DNA of 64,000 nucleotides from Nymphaea colorata (Eukaryota; Streptophyta; Magnoliopsida; Nymphaeales; Nymphaeaceae): positions 4,357,224 to 4,421,223 of the forward strand of contig NC_045141.1 in the NCBI RefSeq assembly GCF_008831285.2, in the 5' to 3' direction. Below the pieces are notes generated by a model. The model was not told the origin of the DNA. It ran no database searches and worked only from the letters and a program-made list of their open reading frames with translations. Each line of letters begins with the position of its first letter. The stretch's first letter is position 1. Position numbers and translations under genes: made by a program. Shown here piece by piece: positions 46,411 to 56,584 of the stretch.

Positions 46411-49170
46411 ATGGTTGAAACTAGATCGCAAGCTAAGCAGACTCCTCAAAACGAGGCTTCATCCTCTGAACTCCGTCCAGAAACACTTGGCCACCCAGCA
46501 ATCGAGCCAGAAGCTTACTATATGTTTCGTTTGTTCATGGAGCGATTTATGAAGGAGCAAGAAGAGCAAAAGGCTTTGATGGTTACTCCAGAGACGGATA
46601 ATGAAAAGACTGCCAAGCAGAAAAGAAAGAAGAAAAACAAGTCTTTTGTTGAGGATGAAGGCCATTTGAGTTCAGATTCGACAACTAGTAAGGAAGAAAA
46701 ACCCGAACTGTCTTCTCTCAAAAAGAAAAAGACAACAAAGAAAAATAAAAAGGGAAAAGATGTTATGATAGAAAACAGCTCACCCAGTCCTATCACCACT
46801 GAAAGTTCGGAAGAGAAGCCCAAAAGGAAGAGAAAACCTACCAAGAAAGTAAAAAAGACAAAGAAATACATCACTAGCAGCAGCTCAGACAGTGAGAGTT
46901 CTGAAGAAAAAGTAAAGGAGATCAAGGGCAAAAAGAAAAAGACCAAGCCAGAATTGGTCGAATCAAGTGATGATGAAAGTCCGACTAAGCGCAGATTCTA
47001 CGAAATGGAGAAAAGAATGAACAATCTTGAGCTTAAGGGGAAGGGGAAACGTTCATACTCATGTGAGGACTACTACCTTGGCATTGAAGGAGACGAAGAC
47101 GTGAAAGGCTTGCCCAGAGAATTCATCAGATATGATGGAACCACCTGTCCACACGTTCATCTTTCAACCTTTTTCAATGATTGCTACAAAATTCGGACAA
47201 ATAACAGAGCTTTGTTCCGATATTTTCCAAGAAGTCTTGAAGGCATTGCCGCACAATGGTATAAAGAAAATATCAATCCAATCGAGCTGAAGGAGTTTGA
47301 CAAGTTGATTAACATGTTTGTTGAAAGATTTGAACAAAATGCTCCCATGGCTCCAACCCTCAGTACCATTTGCAGTCTTCGTCAGAAACAGGGAGAAAAG
47401 GCTCGAGAATTCATCCAAAAATGGAGAATGCAATGCAATAAGATGAAGGAGCCCATTTCTGAGACACAAGCCTTATCACTCATTAGGAAAAATCTTGCCC
47501 AACCCTTGAAAAGTCTCATCCGCAATGCCCCGATCAAAACCTTTGCTGAGTTAATTGAACAAGCAAACTCGATAGAAGAAGGGATTGATGAAGGAGATTT
47601 TGATGGAATTATTGCTCCTAAGTACAAAGAAGATGGAAAGAAAGGAGGAAGGACACAACTGCCTGCACAATTCATAGCCAATGCTGGCATTAGAAAGGAC
47701 CATGATAATAACTACAAGCATGACAAGGGAGTCAGTTTCAAGAAGAACACACAGTTTCTCAAAGGCGACGATGAAAGGAAGAACAAACACCCAGGTTGGA
47801 GCTACGACCGAAAATTCACTCCTCTGAGCCAGTCTCGGGAGAAGATCCTGGAATACCTTCTCGCCAAAGGAACTATCGTCTTGCCAAAAGTGTCAGAGCC
47901 TCCGAAAATGATGGGAGGAAATAAAGAAAAACTGTGCAAGTTTCATCGTACCCCTGGTCATGACACTGAGGATTGTTTTGTTCTCAAAAATATTATTCAA
48001 GACTTCATCAACAAAGATCTCAAGATTTGTGATGATAGTACCCCTGAAATACTAAGGAATCCATTCCCTGACCACGGAAAGACGGTAGTAGCCATGATCA
48101 CTACAGTCACTCCACTTCCGTACCATCCACAAGAGCACATTCGACCTTATATTGGGAGCAGCTCATACAAAATCATGGTGGTAGACCAAGGTAAGGAACC
48201 TCTAGATTTCATTGCTATGATGAAAGGCAGGATAGAAAGTTTGCCCAAGAAACTTCCTATGATTCCAAAGACTTTTATCTTACAAGGCGACGAATCATCA
48301 AATGACTCCTCAGATGAAGATCCATGCTATTTGGACGTTCTCCCCTTGGAAGAGCATATGGATGAGGGAGACTCGATTCAAGCTTCTAAAAATCAGTCAA
48401 TTACCTTCTCAGAAAAAGACCTCTCAAAATGGGGATATTTCCATGAAGATGCTCTTTACATCGTTGTTCAGGTCAATGGGATGACGGTGCCACATGTTTT
48501 GATTGATGGAGGAAGTGGTTTGAATATTTGTCCTGATCTCACGGCTAAAACATTGGGGTTTCGTGAAAACGGATATCGTTCTGATAATACCAAGATCTAC
48601 GGATACGATGGCCGAGGCATGAACAGCAAAGGTACCCTCGACATGAATGTGATCATTGAAAATACTAGCCATTGCATTGTATTTCATGTGGTAGACGTAC
48701 CACCATCATACAACCTGCTTTTGGGACGACCTTGGATCCATCAAGTACGAGCGATCCCATCCACTCTTCATCAATGCCTAAAATGGAATTTTGGTCCATC
48801 AGTCATCACTGTCCGTGCTGAGGATCTGGTCAAGAGGTTGATGCAACCTATGCTCCCTAGGCCAATTGATCCGGTAGATATACCGAGCTTAAGAACAACA
48901 AAGGACAGACCTTTGGAAGAATGGATGCAGAACATGGAGATAGATGAACCATCCGGGAATGCTTATGCTATTTCAAGCAATTGTGCAAGTTACCAAGAAC
49001 ACCTATTGTATGTTCATTTCATGAAAAACCCCAAGGGTTTTCAGTTGCTTCTGAGAGGTGGCTACCGTCCATTCACTGGCCTTGGGAAAAATGAAGATGG
49101 CATCTTGCAACCAATTAGCATATCTTTTCAGATGAACATGAGAGGACTGGGATATCATGAAGGAATTTGA
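46411..49170 (+). CDS. Gag-protease polyprotein with C-terminal G-patch-like motif
   Basis: 919 residues from ATG 46411 (MVETRSQAKQ), a start also conserved in the relic at 3648. Residues ~60-210 are Lys/Ser/Glu-rich and nuclear-signal-like. The gag core spans ~235-385 (AAQWYKENINPIELKEFDKL, then REFIQKWRMQCNKM). An atypical knuckle, CKFH-x4-H-x4-C, lies at 509-522. The aspartic protease site is LIDGGSGLNI with catalytic Asp 699, followed by LLLGRPWIH. The end (883-915) reads GGYRPFTGLGKNEDGILQPI, glycine-spaced like the G-patch next to protease in some retroviruses. Gag would form the particle and the protease would process the polyprotein. The frame closes at TGA 49168, and RT follows in the same frame after ~200 bp. 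Confidence 0.93.
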   Translation: MVETRSQAKQTPQNEASSSELRPETLGHPAIEPEAYYMFRLFMERFMKEQEEQKALMVTPETDNEKTAKQKRKKKNKSFVEDEGHLSSDSTTSKEEKPELSSLKKKKTTKKNKKGKDVMIENSSPSPITTESSEEKPKRKRKPTKKVKKTKKYITSSSSDSESSEEKVKEIKGKKKKTKPELVESSDDESPTKRRFYEMEKRMNNLELKGKGKRSYSCEDYYLGIEGDEDVKGLPREFIRYDGTTCPHVHLSTFFNDCYKIRTNNRALFRYFPRSLEGIAAQWYKENINPIELKEFDKLINMFVERFEQNAPMAPTLSTICSLRQKQGEKAREFIQKWRMQCNKMKEPISETQALSLIRKNLAQPLKSLIRNAPIKTFAELIEQANSIEEGIDEGDFDGIIAPKYKEDGKKGGRTQLPAQFIANAGIRKDHDNNYKHDKGVSFKKNTQFLKGDDERKNKHPGWSYDRKFTPLSQSREKILEYLLAKGTIVLPKVSEPPKMMGGNKEKLCKFHRTPGHDTEDCFVLKNIIQDFINKDLKICDDSTPEILRNPFPDHGKTVVAMITTVTPLPYHPQEHIRPYIGSSSYKIMVVDQGKEPLDFIAMMKGRIESLPKKLPMIPKTFILQGDESSNDSSDEDPCYLDVLPLEEHMDEGDSIQASKNQSITFSEKDLSKWGYFHEDALYIVVQVNGMTVPHVLIDGGSGLNICPDLTAKTLGFRENGYRSDNTKIYGYDGRGMNSKGTLDMNVIIENTSHCIVFHVVDVPPSYNLLLGRPWIHQVRAIPSTLHQCLKWNFGPSVITVRAEDLVKRLMQPMLPRPIDPVDIPSLRTTKDRPLEEWMQNMEIDEPSGNAYAISSNCASYQEHLLYVHFMKNPKGFQLLLRGGYRPFTGLGKNEDGILQPISISFQMNMRGLGYHEGI

Positions 49171-49368
49171 AGAAGATCTTGGGGGCTGATAGTATTCACT
49201 TTTGTTTCAAAATCCTCCCATGAATTTTGTAATTTTGAACATCTTTTTGTCTCGTCTCATGAGAGAACCCATTCTATGAACTAAGAACTTTTTTTTATAT
49301 ATATGCAAATGCAAGTAATTTTTTTGTTGTCAATTTCGTCCAACTCTTTCCTTTATCTTCTTTACAGG
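49171..49368 (+). other. Gag-protease/RT junction, possible intron
   Basis: About 200 AT-rich bases separate the two ORFs, which share a frame. A strong acceptor-like end, a pyrimidine tract then TTCTTTACAG, lies directly before GATGTCAGAAC. Ogre-type elements are known to splice an intron between protease and RT. I could not identify a donor that gives a continuous frame, so splicing is unproven. Confidence 0.4.
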
Positions 49369-51672
49369 ATGTCAGAACTCAATATGTCTCAATTTATTCT
49401 TTTTCCACGAAAGTCCCCCCAGAAAGCATTTATCGAACAAGCAGTCGGTGAAATGGAACCTATGGCAATACCCGAGTCAGAATTACCAGAATTCACTCAG
49501 ATTCAGAAACAAGAGCATCCCTCATCTTTGGTGAATGATCCAATTGAAGAAATTAATATTGGAACCAGTGAAGATCCTAAAATTCTTCAAATTGGTACCA
49601 GTTTGTCAGCGAATGAGAAGAAAAGATTGGTGGACTTTCTTATAAGTAACCAAGAAGCTTTTGCTTGGACTTATGAAGATATGCCAGGCTTAGACCCCCA
49701 ATTGGTTGAACATCGTTTGCCCTTAAATCCTAATTGCAAGCCGATTAAGCAAAAATTGCGCAAGCTTGACCCTCGACTAGAAGGCCCTGTAAAAGAAGGA
49801 CTAGAGGACTTGCTAAAGGCAAAATTCATTCGTGCCATCGATTACCCCGAATGGTTGGCGAACATCGTGGTGATCCCCAAGAAAAATGGCAAAGTTAGGT
49901 TGTGCATCGACTTTCGAGACTTGAACAAAGCCACACCGAAGGATGATTATCCTCTTCCAAACATTGATCTATTGGTAGACAGTACTGCAGGCCATGCAAT
50001 GTTTTCTTTCATGGATGGATATTCGGGATATAATCAAATCAAATTAGCAGTCAAAGATCAACCTAAGACCGCTTTTACTACACCATGGGGTACTTTTTGT
50101 TACACGGTAATGCCATTTGGGTTGAAGAATGCTGGAGCAACCTATCAAAGAGCCATGGCCGCCATCTTCCATGACCAGATGCATAAAATCATGGATGCAT
50201 ATATCGATGACATATTGATCAAATCCAAGACAAGAGAAGATCACATTGAAACTCTTGCCCAAGTATTCGAGAGGCTTTTACAGTACAAGCTTCACCTGAA
50301 ACCTCAAAAATGTGTGTTTGGGGTTGAGTCAGGCAAACTGTTGGGTTTCATGGTCAGTAAGAAGGGAATTGAAATGGATCTTACAAAAGCCAAGGCAATA
50401 ATCGATATGCCACCACCTACCAATATCAAGGAGTTGCGAAGCTTGCAAGGACGAATCCAATCCATCAGACGATTCATTTCCAATCTGGCCATGAGATGCG
50501 AGCCATTCAACCAGCTACTGAGGAAAGGTGTCAAGTTTGAATGGGGTTTTGAATGCCAACAGTCATTCGAAAGGATCAAGAAATACCTTCTAAATCCACC
50601 AATTCTAAAACCACCAACGTTGGGAAGACCACTGCTGCTTTACATCACAGTGAATGAGTCAGCATGTGGCGGCTTTTTGGCACAATATGAGGAAGGAAGT
50701 CGCATCGAATATGCAATCTATTACATTAGCAAGACTTTTGTTCAGTACGAAAAGAAGTACTCTCCAATAGAGAAAACTTGTCTGGCATTGGTTTGGATGT
50801 GTCAGAAGTTGAGACATTACTTATTGGCTTGTGAGGTCAAGATACTCTCCAAACTAAATCCTCTCAAGTACATCTTGGAACAACCATTCCTTAATGGGCG
50901 TATCGCAAAATGGCAAGTTCTGTTGATGCAATATGATCTTGAATATGTGTCTCAAAAGTCAATCAAAGGACAAACAATTGCGGATCAGTTAGCAGACTTC
51001 CCTCAGTACGAAGAAATCAGAACAAATGATGAGTTTCCAGATGAACATGTACTAAGATTGGAAACAGTTTCGACATGGAAGATGTACTTTGACGGGTCCA
51101 GAAATGTGATGGGAGCAGGCATAGGCATCTTACTCATCACTCCAGAATGCGAAATGATCTCATACTCTTTGAAACTTGATTTTCCATGTACCCATAACAT
51201 GGCTGAATATGAAGCCCTCATACAAGGACTTCGTTCTTTATTGAGTTTTCAAGTGAAAAGAGTGCATGCCTTCGGCGACTCTCAGCTTATTATAAACCAA
51301 GTGAATGGAGAATGGCAAGTCAAAGATGAAAAGTTGGTGCCATATCAAGAAATTGCTACCTCCTTAATCTGTCAATTCGAAGAAGTACAATTGGCTCACG
51401 TAAAGAGAGAAGGTAACCCTATTACGGATGGCCTCGCGAGCTTAGGATCAACCATCACTTTTCGAACCAATGAAGCAATCCGCTCTTTTGAGATTGGAAG
51501 ATTAGAACACCCTGCTTTTGAAACGATGGCGCATGTTCATCATATCCAAGGGGGGATACGCCTTGGTACCATGACATCAAAAGGTATATTGAAAGCGGAG
51601 AATTCCCGACTGAAATGTCTAAAAATGAACAAAAAGCAATACAACGTATGTCAGCAAGGTACTTTATCCTAG
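49369..51672 (+). CDS. Reverse transcriptase-RNase H with additional RNase H
   Basis: 767 residues from ATG 49369 (MSELNMSQF); an upstream ATG at 49303 is in frame but its extension is hydrophobic and unlike coding sequence. RT spans ~120-340, with FSFMDGYSGYNQI, MPFGLKNAGATYQRAM and the catalytic YIDD at 278-281. The RT-linked RNase H spans ~425-540 (LYITVNESACGGFLAQ). The additional RNase H spans ~570-700, with acidic residues D575 (FDGS), E613 (MAEYEAL), D637 (GDSQLI) and D687 (ITDGLASL). The pair of RNase H domains defines Tat/Ogre-type elements. The protein copies genomic RNA into DNA. The last ~40 residues are read in the wrong frame after a run of six G at 51550. Confidence 0.93.
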   Translation: MSELNMSQFILFPRKSPQKAFIEQAVGEMEPMAIPESELPEFTQIQKQEHPSSLVNDPIEEINIGTSEDPKILQIGTSLSANEKKRLVDFLISNQEAFAWTYEDMPGLDPQLVEHRLPLNPNCKPIKQKLRKLDPRLEGPVKEGLEDLLKAKFIRAIDYPEWLANIVVIPKKNGKVRLCIDFRDLNKATPKDDYPLPNIDLLVDSTAGHAMFSFMDGYSGYNQIKLAVKDQPKTAFTTPWGTFCYTVMPFGLKNAGATYQRAMAAIFHDQMHKIMDAYIDDILIKSKTREDHIETLAQVFERLLQYKLHLKPQKCVFGVESGKLLGFMVSKKGIEMDLTKAKAIIDMPPPTNIKELRSLQGRIQSIRRFISNLAMRCEPFNQLLRKGVKFEWGFECQQSFERIKKYLLNPPILKPPTLGRPLLLYITVNESACGGFLAQYEEGSRIEYAIYYISKTFVQYEKKYSPIEKTCLALVWMCQKLRHYLLACEVKILSKLNPLKYILEQPFLNGRIAKWQVLLMQYDLEYVSQKSIKGQTIADQLADFPQYEEIRTNDEFPDEHVLRLETVSTWKMYFDGSRNVMGAGIGILLITPECEMISYSLKLDFPCTHNMAEYEALIQGLRSLLSFQVKRVHAFGDSQLIINQVNGEWQVKDEKLVPYQEIATSLICQFEEVQLAHVKREGNPITDGLASLGSTITFRTNEAIRSFEIGRLEHPAFETMAHVHHIQGGIRLGTMTSKGILKAENSRLKCLKMNKKQYNVCQQGTLS

Positions 51673-52811
51673 CAGGGGTATTATACAGACGTGGATTTAG
51701 CACTGAATACTCTCGGTGCCTTGATGAAGATGAGGCAAAGAAAGTAATCGAAGAATCACATCGAGGAGATTGTGGAGGCCATGTTGGTTACCAAACCCTC
51801 ACCAAACAAATAATTCGAGCAGGGTATTATTGGCCTGCCATGCAAAAAGATTGTCACCAATTTGTCAAAAGATGCAAAGAATGTCAACTGCATGCTCCAG
51901 TAATTCATGCCCCAGCATCTCACTTGCATTCTGTGACATCTCCTTGGCCGTTTTCAATGTGGGCCTTTGACGTAGTCGGACCGATATCCCCTGTAGCTTC
52001 TAACGGCCATAAGTATTTTCTTGCTGCAACAGATTATTTTACCAAGTGGGTAGAAGTCGTCACACTTAGAATGGTGGAAGGACGTCATGTAGTGTCCTTC
52101 ATTCACAAAAATCTTCTTTGCAGATTTGGAGTCCCTCATGATATAGTATCAGACAATGGAACTCATTTCAAGAATGAAAAGATGAGACAGTTGTGCAGCA
52201 AATACCACATCACGCACCATTTTTCAGCTCCTTATTACCCCCAAGGCAATGGACAAGTAGAGGCTACCAACAAGATCCTGATCCGCATCTTGGAACAGAC
52301 AGTAGAAACAGGAAGAGATTGGCATGAAAAGATGCACAACGCTCTATGGGCATATCGCACCACTATGAGAACTCCAACAAATGCCACTCCAGCAGAGCTA
52401 GTCTATGGAACAGAAGTGGTTCTACCATTACATGTGTTGAAACCTGCTTTGAAGTTCGCTTCTCTCATAGAGCTCCCTCTTACTCAATATCAACAAAAAA
52501 GGTTAATGCAACTCGATTTGCTAGATGAAAAGAGGCTAAAAGCGGCTGAACATGCTGAAGCTTATCGCCAAAGGGTAGCCAGACAATTTGCCAAGTCAGT
52601 TATCGAGAGACAGTTCAAAGTGAATGACTCGGTCCTACGATCTTCAGTGTACCTGAGAGGACGACCACGAGGCAAGTGGGCACCAAATTGGGAAGGCCCA
52701 TATGTCATTAAGGAAGTTTTGCCCCACAATTCATACCGACTAATTGATGCTGATGGGGTGGAATTTGCCGATCCTGTTAATGCCCTTCACCTCAAGAAAT
52801 TTTATGCCTAG
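51615..52811 (+). CDS. Integrase
   Basis: 398 residues from the first in-frame ATG; related sequence extends upstream to about 51556 (PWYHDIKRYIESGEFP), where the frame is separated from RT-RNase H. It has the zinc-binding HHCC region (H-x-CGGH, then CKEC), the catalytic triad D119 (FDVVGP), D180 (SDNGTHF) and E216 (GQVEATNK) with 35 residues between D180 and E216, and a C-terminal GPY/F-type module (KWAPNWEGPYVIKEVLPHNS). No chromodomain follows. It inserts the cDNA into the genome, and the ATAAC duplication shows that a related integrase made a 5-bp staggered cut. In this copy it could be made only by frameshifting, by separate initiation, or not at all. Confidence 0.93.
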   Translation: MSKNEQKAIQRMSARYFILAGVLYRRGFSTEYSRCLDEDEAKKVIEESHRGDCGGHVGYQTLTKQIIRAGYYWPAMQKDCHQFVKRCKECQLHAPVIHAPASHLHSVTSPWPFSMWAFDVVGPISPVASNGHKYFLAATDYFTKWVEVVTLRMVEGRHVVSFIHKNLLCRFGVPHDIVSDNGTHFKNEKMRQLCSKYHITHHFSAPYYPQGNGQVEATNKILIRILEQTVETGRDWHEKMHNALWAYRTTMRTPTNATPAELVYGTEVVLPLHVLKPALKFASLIELPLTQYQQKRLMQLDLLDEKRLKAAEHAEAYRQRVARQFAKSVIERQFKVNDSVLRSSVYLRGRPRGKWAPNWEGPYVIKEVLPHNSYRLIDADGVEFADPVNALHLKKFYA

Positions 52812-52946
52812 TTCTCTTGTATTCATTTTCCAATCAATGTCAATCATTTGTGTTTCCACATCGACTATTCAATCTAGATTCTTCCCAGTTGTAAAACATC
52901 ACAATTACACTGGGGCATTTTTATTTTTATCGCTCAGAGCTTGAGA
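52812..52946 (+). other. Start of the 3' untranslated region
   Basis: Short AT-rich stretch between the integrase stop and the hairpin array. No feature recognised. Confidence 0.5.
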
Positions 52947-53243
52947 GCAACCCGTGCAGGTAAAGGGTTAAACCCGCAATATGAGGGCAACCCATGCAGG
53001 CAAGGGGTTAAACCTGCAATGCTAGCCAAAGCAACTCATGCAGGCAAAGGGGTTAAACCTGTGCTACAAGCCAAAGCAACCCACACAGTTAAAGGGTTCA
53101 ACTTGTGATGCAAGTCAAGGCAACCCATTCAGGAGGGTTAATCCTGAATTTGAAATCGGCAAACCCATGCAGGTAAGGGGTTAAACCTGCAATTTAAGCT
53201 CAAACAACCCATTCAGGTAAGGGGTAAAGCCTGAAACATCTCT
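52947..53243 (+). repeat. Seven-unit tandem hairpin array before the 3' LTR
   Basis: Units begin GCAACCCATGCAGG or a variant at about 52947, 52987, 53031, 53077, 53120, 53159 and 53203 (spacing 39-46 bp). Each unit has an inverted pair around a purine-rich loop like GGGGTTAAA. The stems differ but stay paired: TGCAGG/CCTGCA in unit 2, TTCAGG/CCTGAA in unit 5, and CACA-GTT/AAC-TTGTG in unit 4. Tandem repeats in this 3' region are known in Tat/Ogre elements and can seed satellites. Confidence 0.9.
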
Positions 53244-53317
53244 ATGAAAATGTCTTGTTTGAAAAATTTGTGGCGTTTATCTTTGTCACTAAGCACGGCT
53301 AACACCGGCTTATTAAC

Positions 53318-53326
53318 AAAGAGGGG
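53318..53326 (+). other. Polypurine tract
   Basis: AAAGAGGGG, four bases before the 3' LTR, is the expected primer site for plus-strand synthesis. Confidence 0.85.
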
Positions 53327-53330
53327 CATC

Positions 53331-56300
53331 TGTAATCACCCCAAATTTTTTTAAAGGACTATGATGTTTTATCCAAGTGCGAAATTCAAATTTAGGCACA
53401 AGATTTTCAAAATACAACTTTCAGATCCAAATTAAATCCAAAATACTACTCTCAGATCCAAATTAAATCCAAAATACTAATTTTAGATCCAAAACCCAAG
53501 TTCAGATCCAAATCAATCATTTAAGACTAATTTGCCCTTTCTTTTGACCAAAAACCTCCTTTTAGAGGGTGATTTTAGTCTTTTTTTAAACAAGACCGAT
53601 TTGCCCCTCCTTTTGATCAAAAAACCTCCTTTTAGAGGGTGATTTTAGTCTTTTTTTAAACAAAACCGATTTGCCCCTCCTTTTGATCAAAAAACCTCCT
53701 TTTAGAGGGTGATTTTAGTCTTTTTTAAACAAGACCGATTTGCCCCTCCTTTTGACCAAAAAACCTCCTTTTAGAGGGTGATTTTAGTCTTTTTGGTAAA
53801 CAAGACCAATTTACCCCTCCTTTTGACCAAAAAACATCCTTTTAGAGGGTAATTTTAGTCTTTTTGGGTGGACAAGACCGATTTGCCCTTCCTTTTGGCC
53901 AAAAAAATCTCCTTTTGGAGGGTGATTTTAGTCTTTTTAGGTCAAAAAATTCAAATTTTGGGTTTTGGCTCCAAAATCCTCTATAAATACCCCCCCATAT
54001 CTCTTGGGCAAGATTGGTCCTTGAGAGAAACTCTAGTGTATTCTCACTTGAAGACTTAGAGTTTCTCTTGAGCTGTCTCTCTCTCCCTCTCCCTCTTTCC
54101 ATTTCCTTCTCCAACTTAGAGCAAGCACTCTTGGAGCTTCATTCAAAAGGGGATCTTCAAGTGGAGGTGTTCATCTTTCTTAGGTCATTTCCCATTAGGG
54201 GTATGTAATCTTCATCCCTCTCATTTCTCTCTTCTTTCTTTTCATTAATATTCTTATTATTATGTCATTTCTTTTTCTTAAATATAGTCTTGTTGTTGTT
54301 TTCATTTTCTCTTCACATCTTCATCTCCCCATGGCCAAAGGAGATAGCACTCAACCTCTTTTTAGAGACAAGAGGCTATGCTCAAATGCACCGGGAGCAT
54401 GAGAAGATGAGATGATATTTTATTTTATGATTAAATCATACTCTTTCAAGTATTCTTGTTGTTCTTGTTCTTTCTCTTTATCAATATCTTCTTGCTCTTT
54501 CTTCTCTTCAATATATATTCTTGTTGTTGTTATTCTTTTCCTTAATGAATATATTTTTGTTGTTATTGTTATTTCATTTCTTCAATATAGTCTTATTCTT
54601 GTTATTTCATTTCTTCGTTATTGTATCTCTTTCTACATTTTCTTCTCATCTTCATCTCCTCACGGCTAAAAAAGGTAGCTTTCAATCTCTTTTTAGAGAC
54701 AAGAGGCTATACTCAAAGTGCACCGGGAGCATAGAAAGATGAGATGATCTTTCATTTTAATCATGTTCTTTCTTTTCATGAATACATTCTTATTGTTTTT
54801 TTTTTTTGTTTCCTCTTATTTTCCTCTCTTCCTCATTTCTCCATGGCCAAAAGAGATAGCTCTCAATCTTTATTTTAGAGTCAAGAGGCTATACTCAAGT
54901 GCACCGGGAACATGAGAAGATGAGGTGGTATATCAATTCATAGTTACATCATGTCTTCCCTTCTAATTGAACTTTGCTTTTTTTCATTATCCTGTTTCTT
55001 TCTTTCCTTCCTTGAAAGTTATCTATATATTATGCATGCATAATTGTTTGGTTCTTTACTTACATGTGAATGCATGTCGGGAATGAGAGTGTGGTTTGGG
55101 GACTCTTTATTTTCATATTAATTTTTGAGGTTGGGACTTGTCCAACCCGGGATAAACCCTCACGAAAATGTACATATTAATATGCATTTTCATGACATTT
55201 TGCGCTAGATTCTTTCTTAATCATCACATTAGGAACCCTAACGAGTGCTTCGTTATGTTGCTTGTTTTCTTTCATACCCAACGGTGGAAGAAATATAGCC
55301 CTTACAACAAACTAAATAATAACATTCTATACTTATATAAATCATATTTTCCAAAACATTTTCAAAAAGAACCTTCTAATATGGCCTTAGGGACTTAGCT
55401 TAGACTCTTGCATGAGTCCAAGCTCCCCTCCGGCCCACATTAAATTTGAAGTTGGTAATTTTAAGTTGTTCCTTGATTTTTTTTAATCTTGTGAAGGTAT
55501 GGATGTATACACATGTTATATACATTTATGCCAACATGATGACCCCCATCTTTCTCTCTCTATGCTTTCACTTTCTATTGTGCATGAATACGTATGTACA
55601 TGTGTTCCATCTCCTCTCTTTCAAATATTTATTCCTCTTTTCAAGACAAATATCTTCTCTTATAACATTTCTCATACCCATATATGCGTACGATATTTTT
55701 CTTTTCCTCTAAAATCTCTCTTTCTCTTCGAATCAATACATATTTTTCTCTTTATATGTGATGATATGTACACAAATATGCATGTCTTTCTCTATATCTC
55801 TCTCTTTCCTTTCATAAGAGTGTTTTATCTCTTGTATTCTTCTTAACATTCTCATCTCATGAACTTTCTATTTACCAACTTCAATATGACCACAAATCAA
55901 GTAATGACCCAATATTGGAATCATGCTTGATGGTCTACAATCTCTATCCATTTTCAAAAACTTTTCCTTCTTATATATAATAATTATAACAACGAAATCT
56001 TAGATGTATGTTGTGGTAGGAATGATATTAGATGAATGTTGTGGTAGGAATGTTTTACTTTTTTTCAATCATATAGGGTAAATGCATTCATGCATTCTCA
56101 CCCACTTTATTTCACTTATGTTCACAAGCACATCTCTAAAAGAACTTAAGCAAGAAGGGATGAAGCTCTAGCTAGGTGGTAACCGAATTAGAGCAAAATC
56201 TCAAACCTACTTAAAGTCTTAAGAGAACACTAAAGTGATTTCAAAATGTTTTCACAAGTTTTTCAGATGATATTTACTAGTTTCACTTTTTCCTCAAAAC

Positions 56301-56579
56301 ATTTCACTTTTTCAAGCAATTCTTCAAGAACCTTTTCAAAAGTTTGAAACTCCAAACTTTCAATATTTTCTACACCGCATATAGAATCAAAAAGATGTTT
56401 AAGTTAAAACGAAATGCATCAATGATAAACATAGTCCTTGGGTTGATTACCCCCGGTAAAGGCGCCGGGAATGGTCGATCCTCGTACCGACGGGCGAGTC
56501 CCTTTCTTTCCTCTTTCAAAACAAAAACCTTATTTTTCTGGAGCACTCCAAAACCAATGAAAATTTTGGGATGCAAACA
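53331..56579 (+). repeat. 3' LTR
   Basis: 3,249 bp, TGTAATCACCCC to GATGCAAACA. Differences from the 5' LTR include absence of CTCCC near 54000 (compare 41626-41632), an added ATATATA-like 7 bp near 54510, and scattered single substitutions. Confidence 0.97.
53982..53989 (+). promoter_or_regulatory. TATA box of the 3' LTR
   Basis: TATAAATA, identical to the 5' LTR site. A transcript from here would read out into the downstream LRR and kinase remnant. Confidence 0.7.
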
Positions 56580-56584
56580 ATAAC
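56580..56584. other. Target-site duplication, 3' copy (ATAAC)
   Basis: Follows the terminal CA of the 3' LTR directly, after which the LRR coding sequence resumes (CTTTTGAACGG). Confidence 0.97.

Larger units (their letters stand above)
40955..56579 (+). mobile_element. Complete 15.6-kb Ty3/gypsy retrotransposon, Tat/Ogre type
   Basis: Bounded by TG...CA LTRs of 3,247 and 3,249 bp and an ATAAC target duplication. Order: 5' LTR, primer-binding site, leader, PMD ORF, gag-protease, RT-RNase H-second RNase H, integrase, hairpin array, polypurine tract, 3' LTR. The second RNase H and the extra 5' ORF are hallmarks of the Tat/Ogre lineage. No chromodomain follows the integrase. By eye the LTRs differ at about two dozen substitutions plus two small indels (5 and 7 bp), so the insertion is young. 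The frame change before integrase suggests that this copy may be non-autonomous. Confidence 0.96.
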
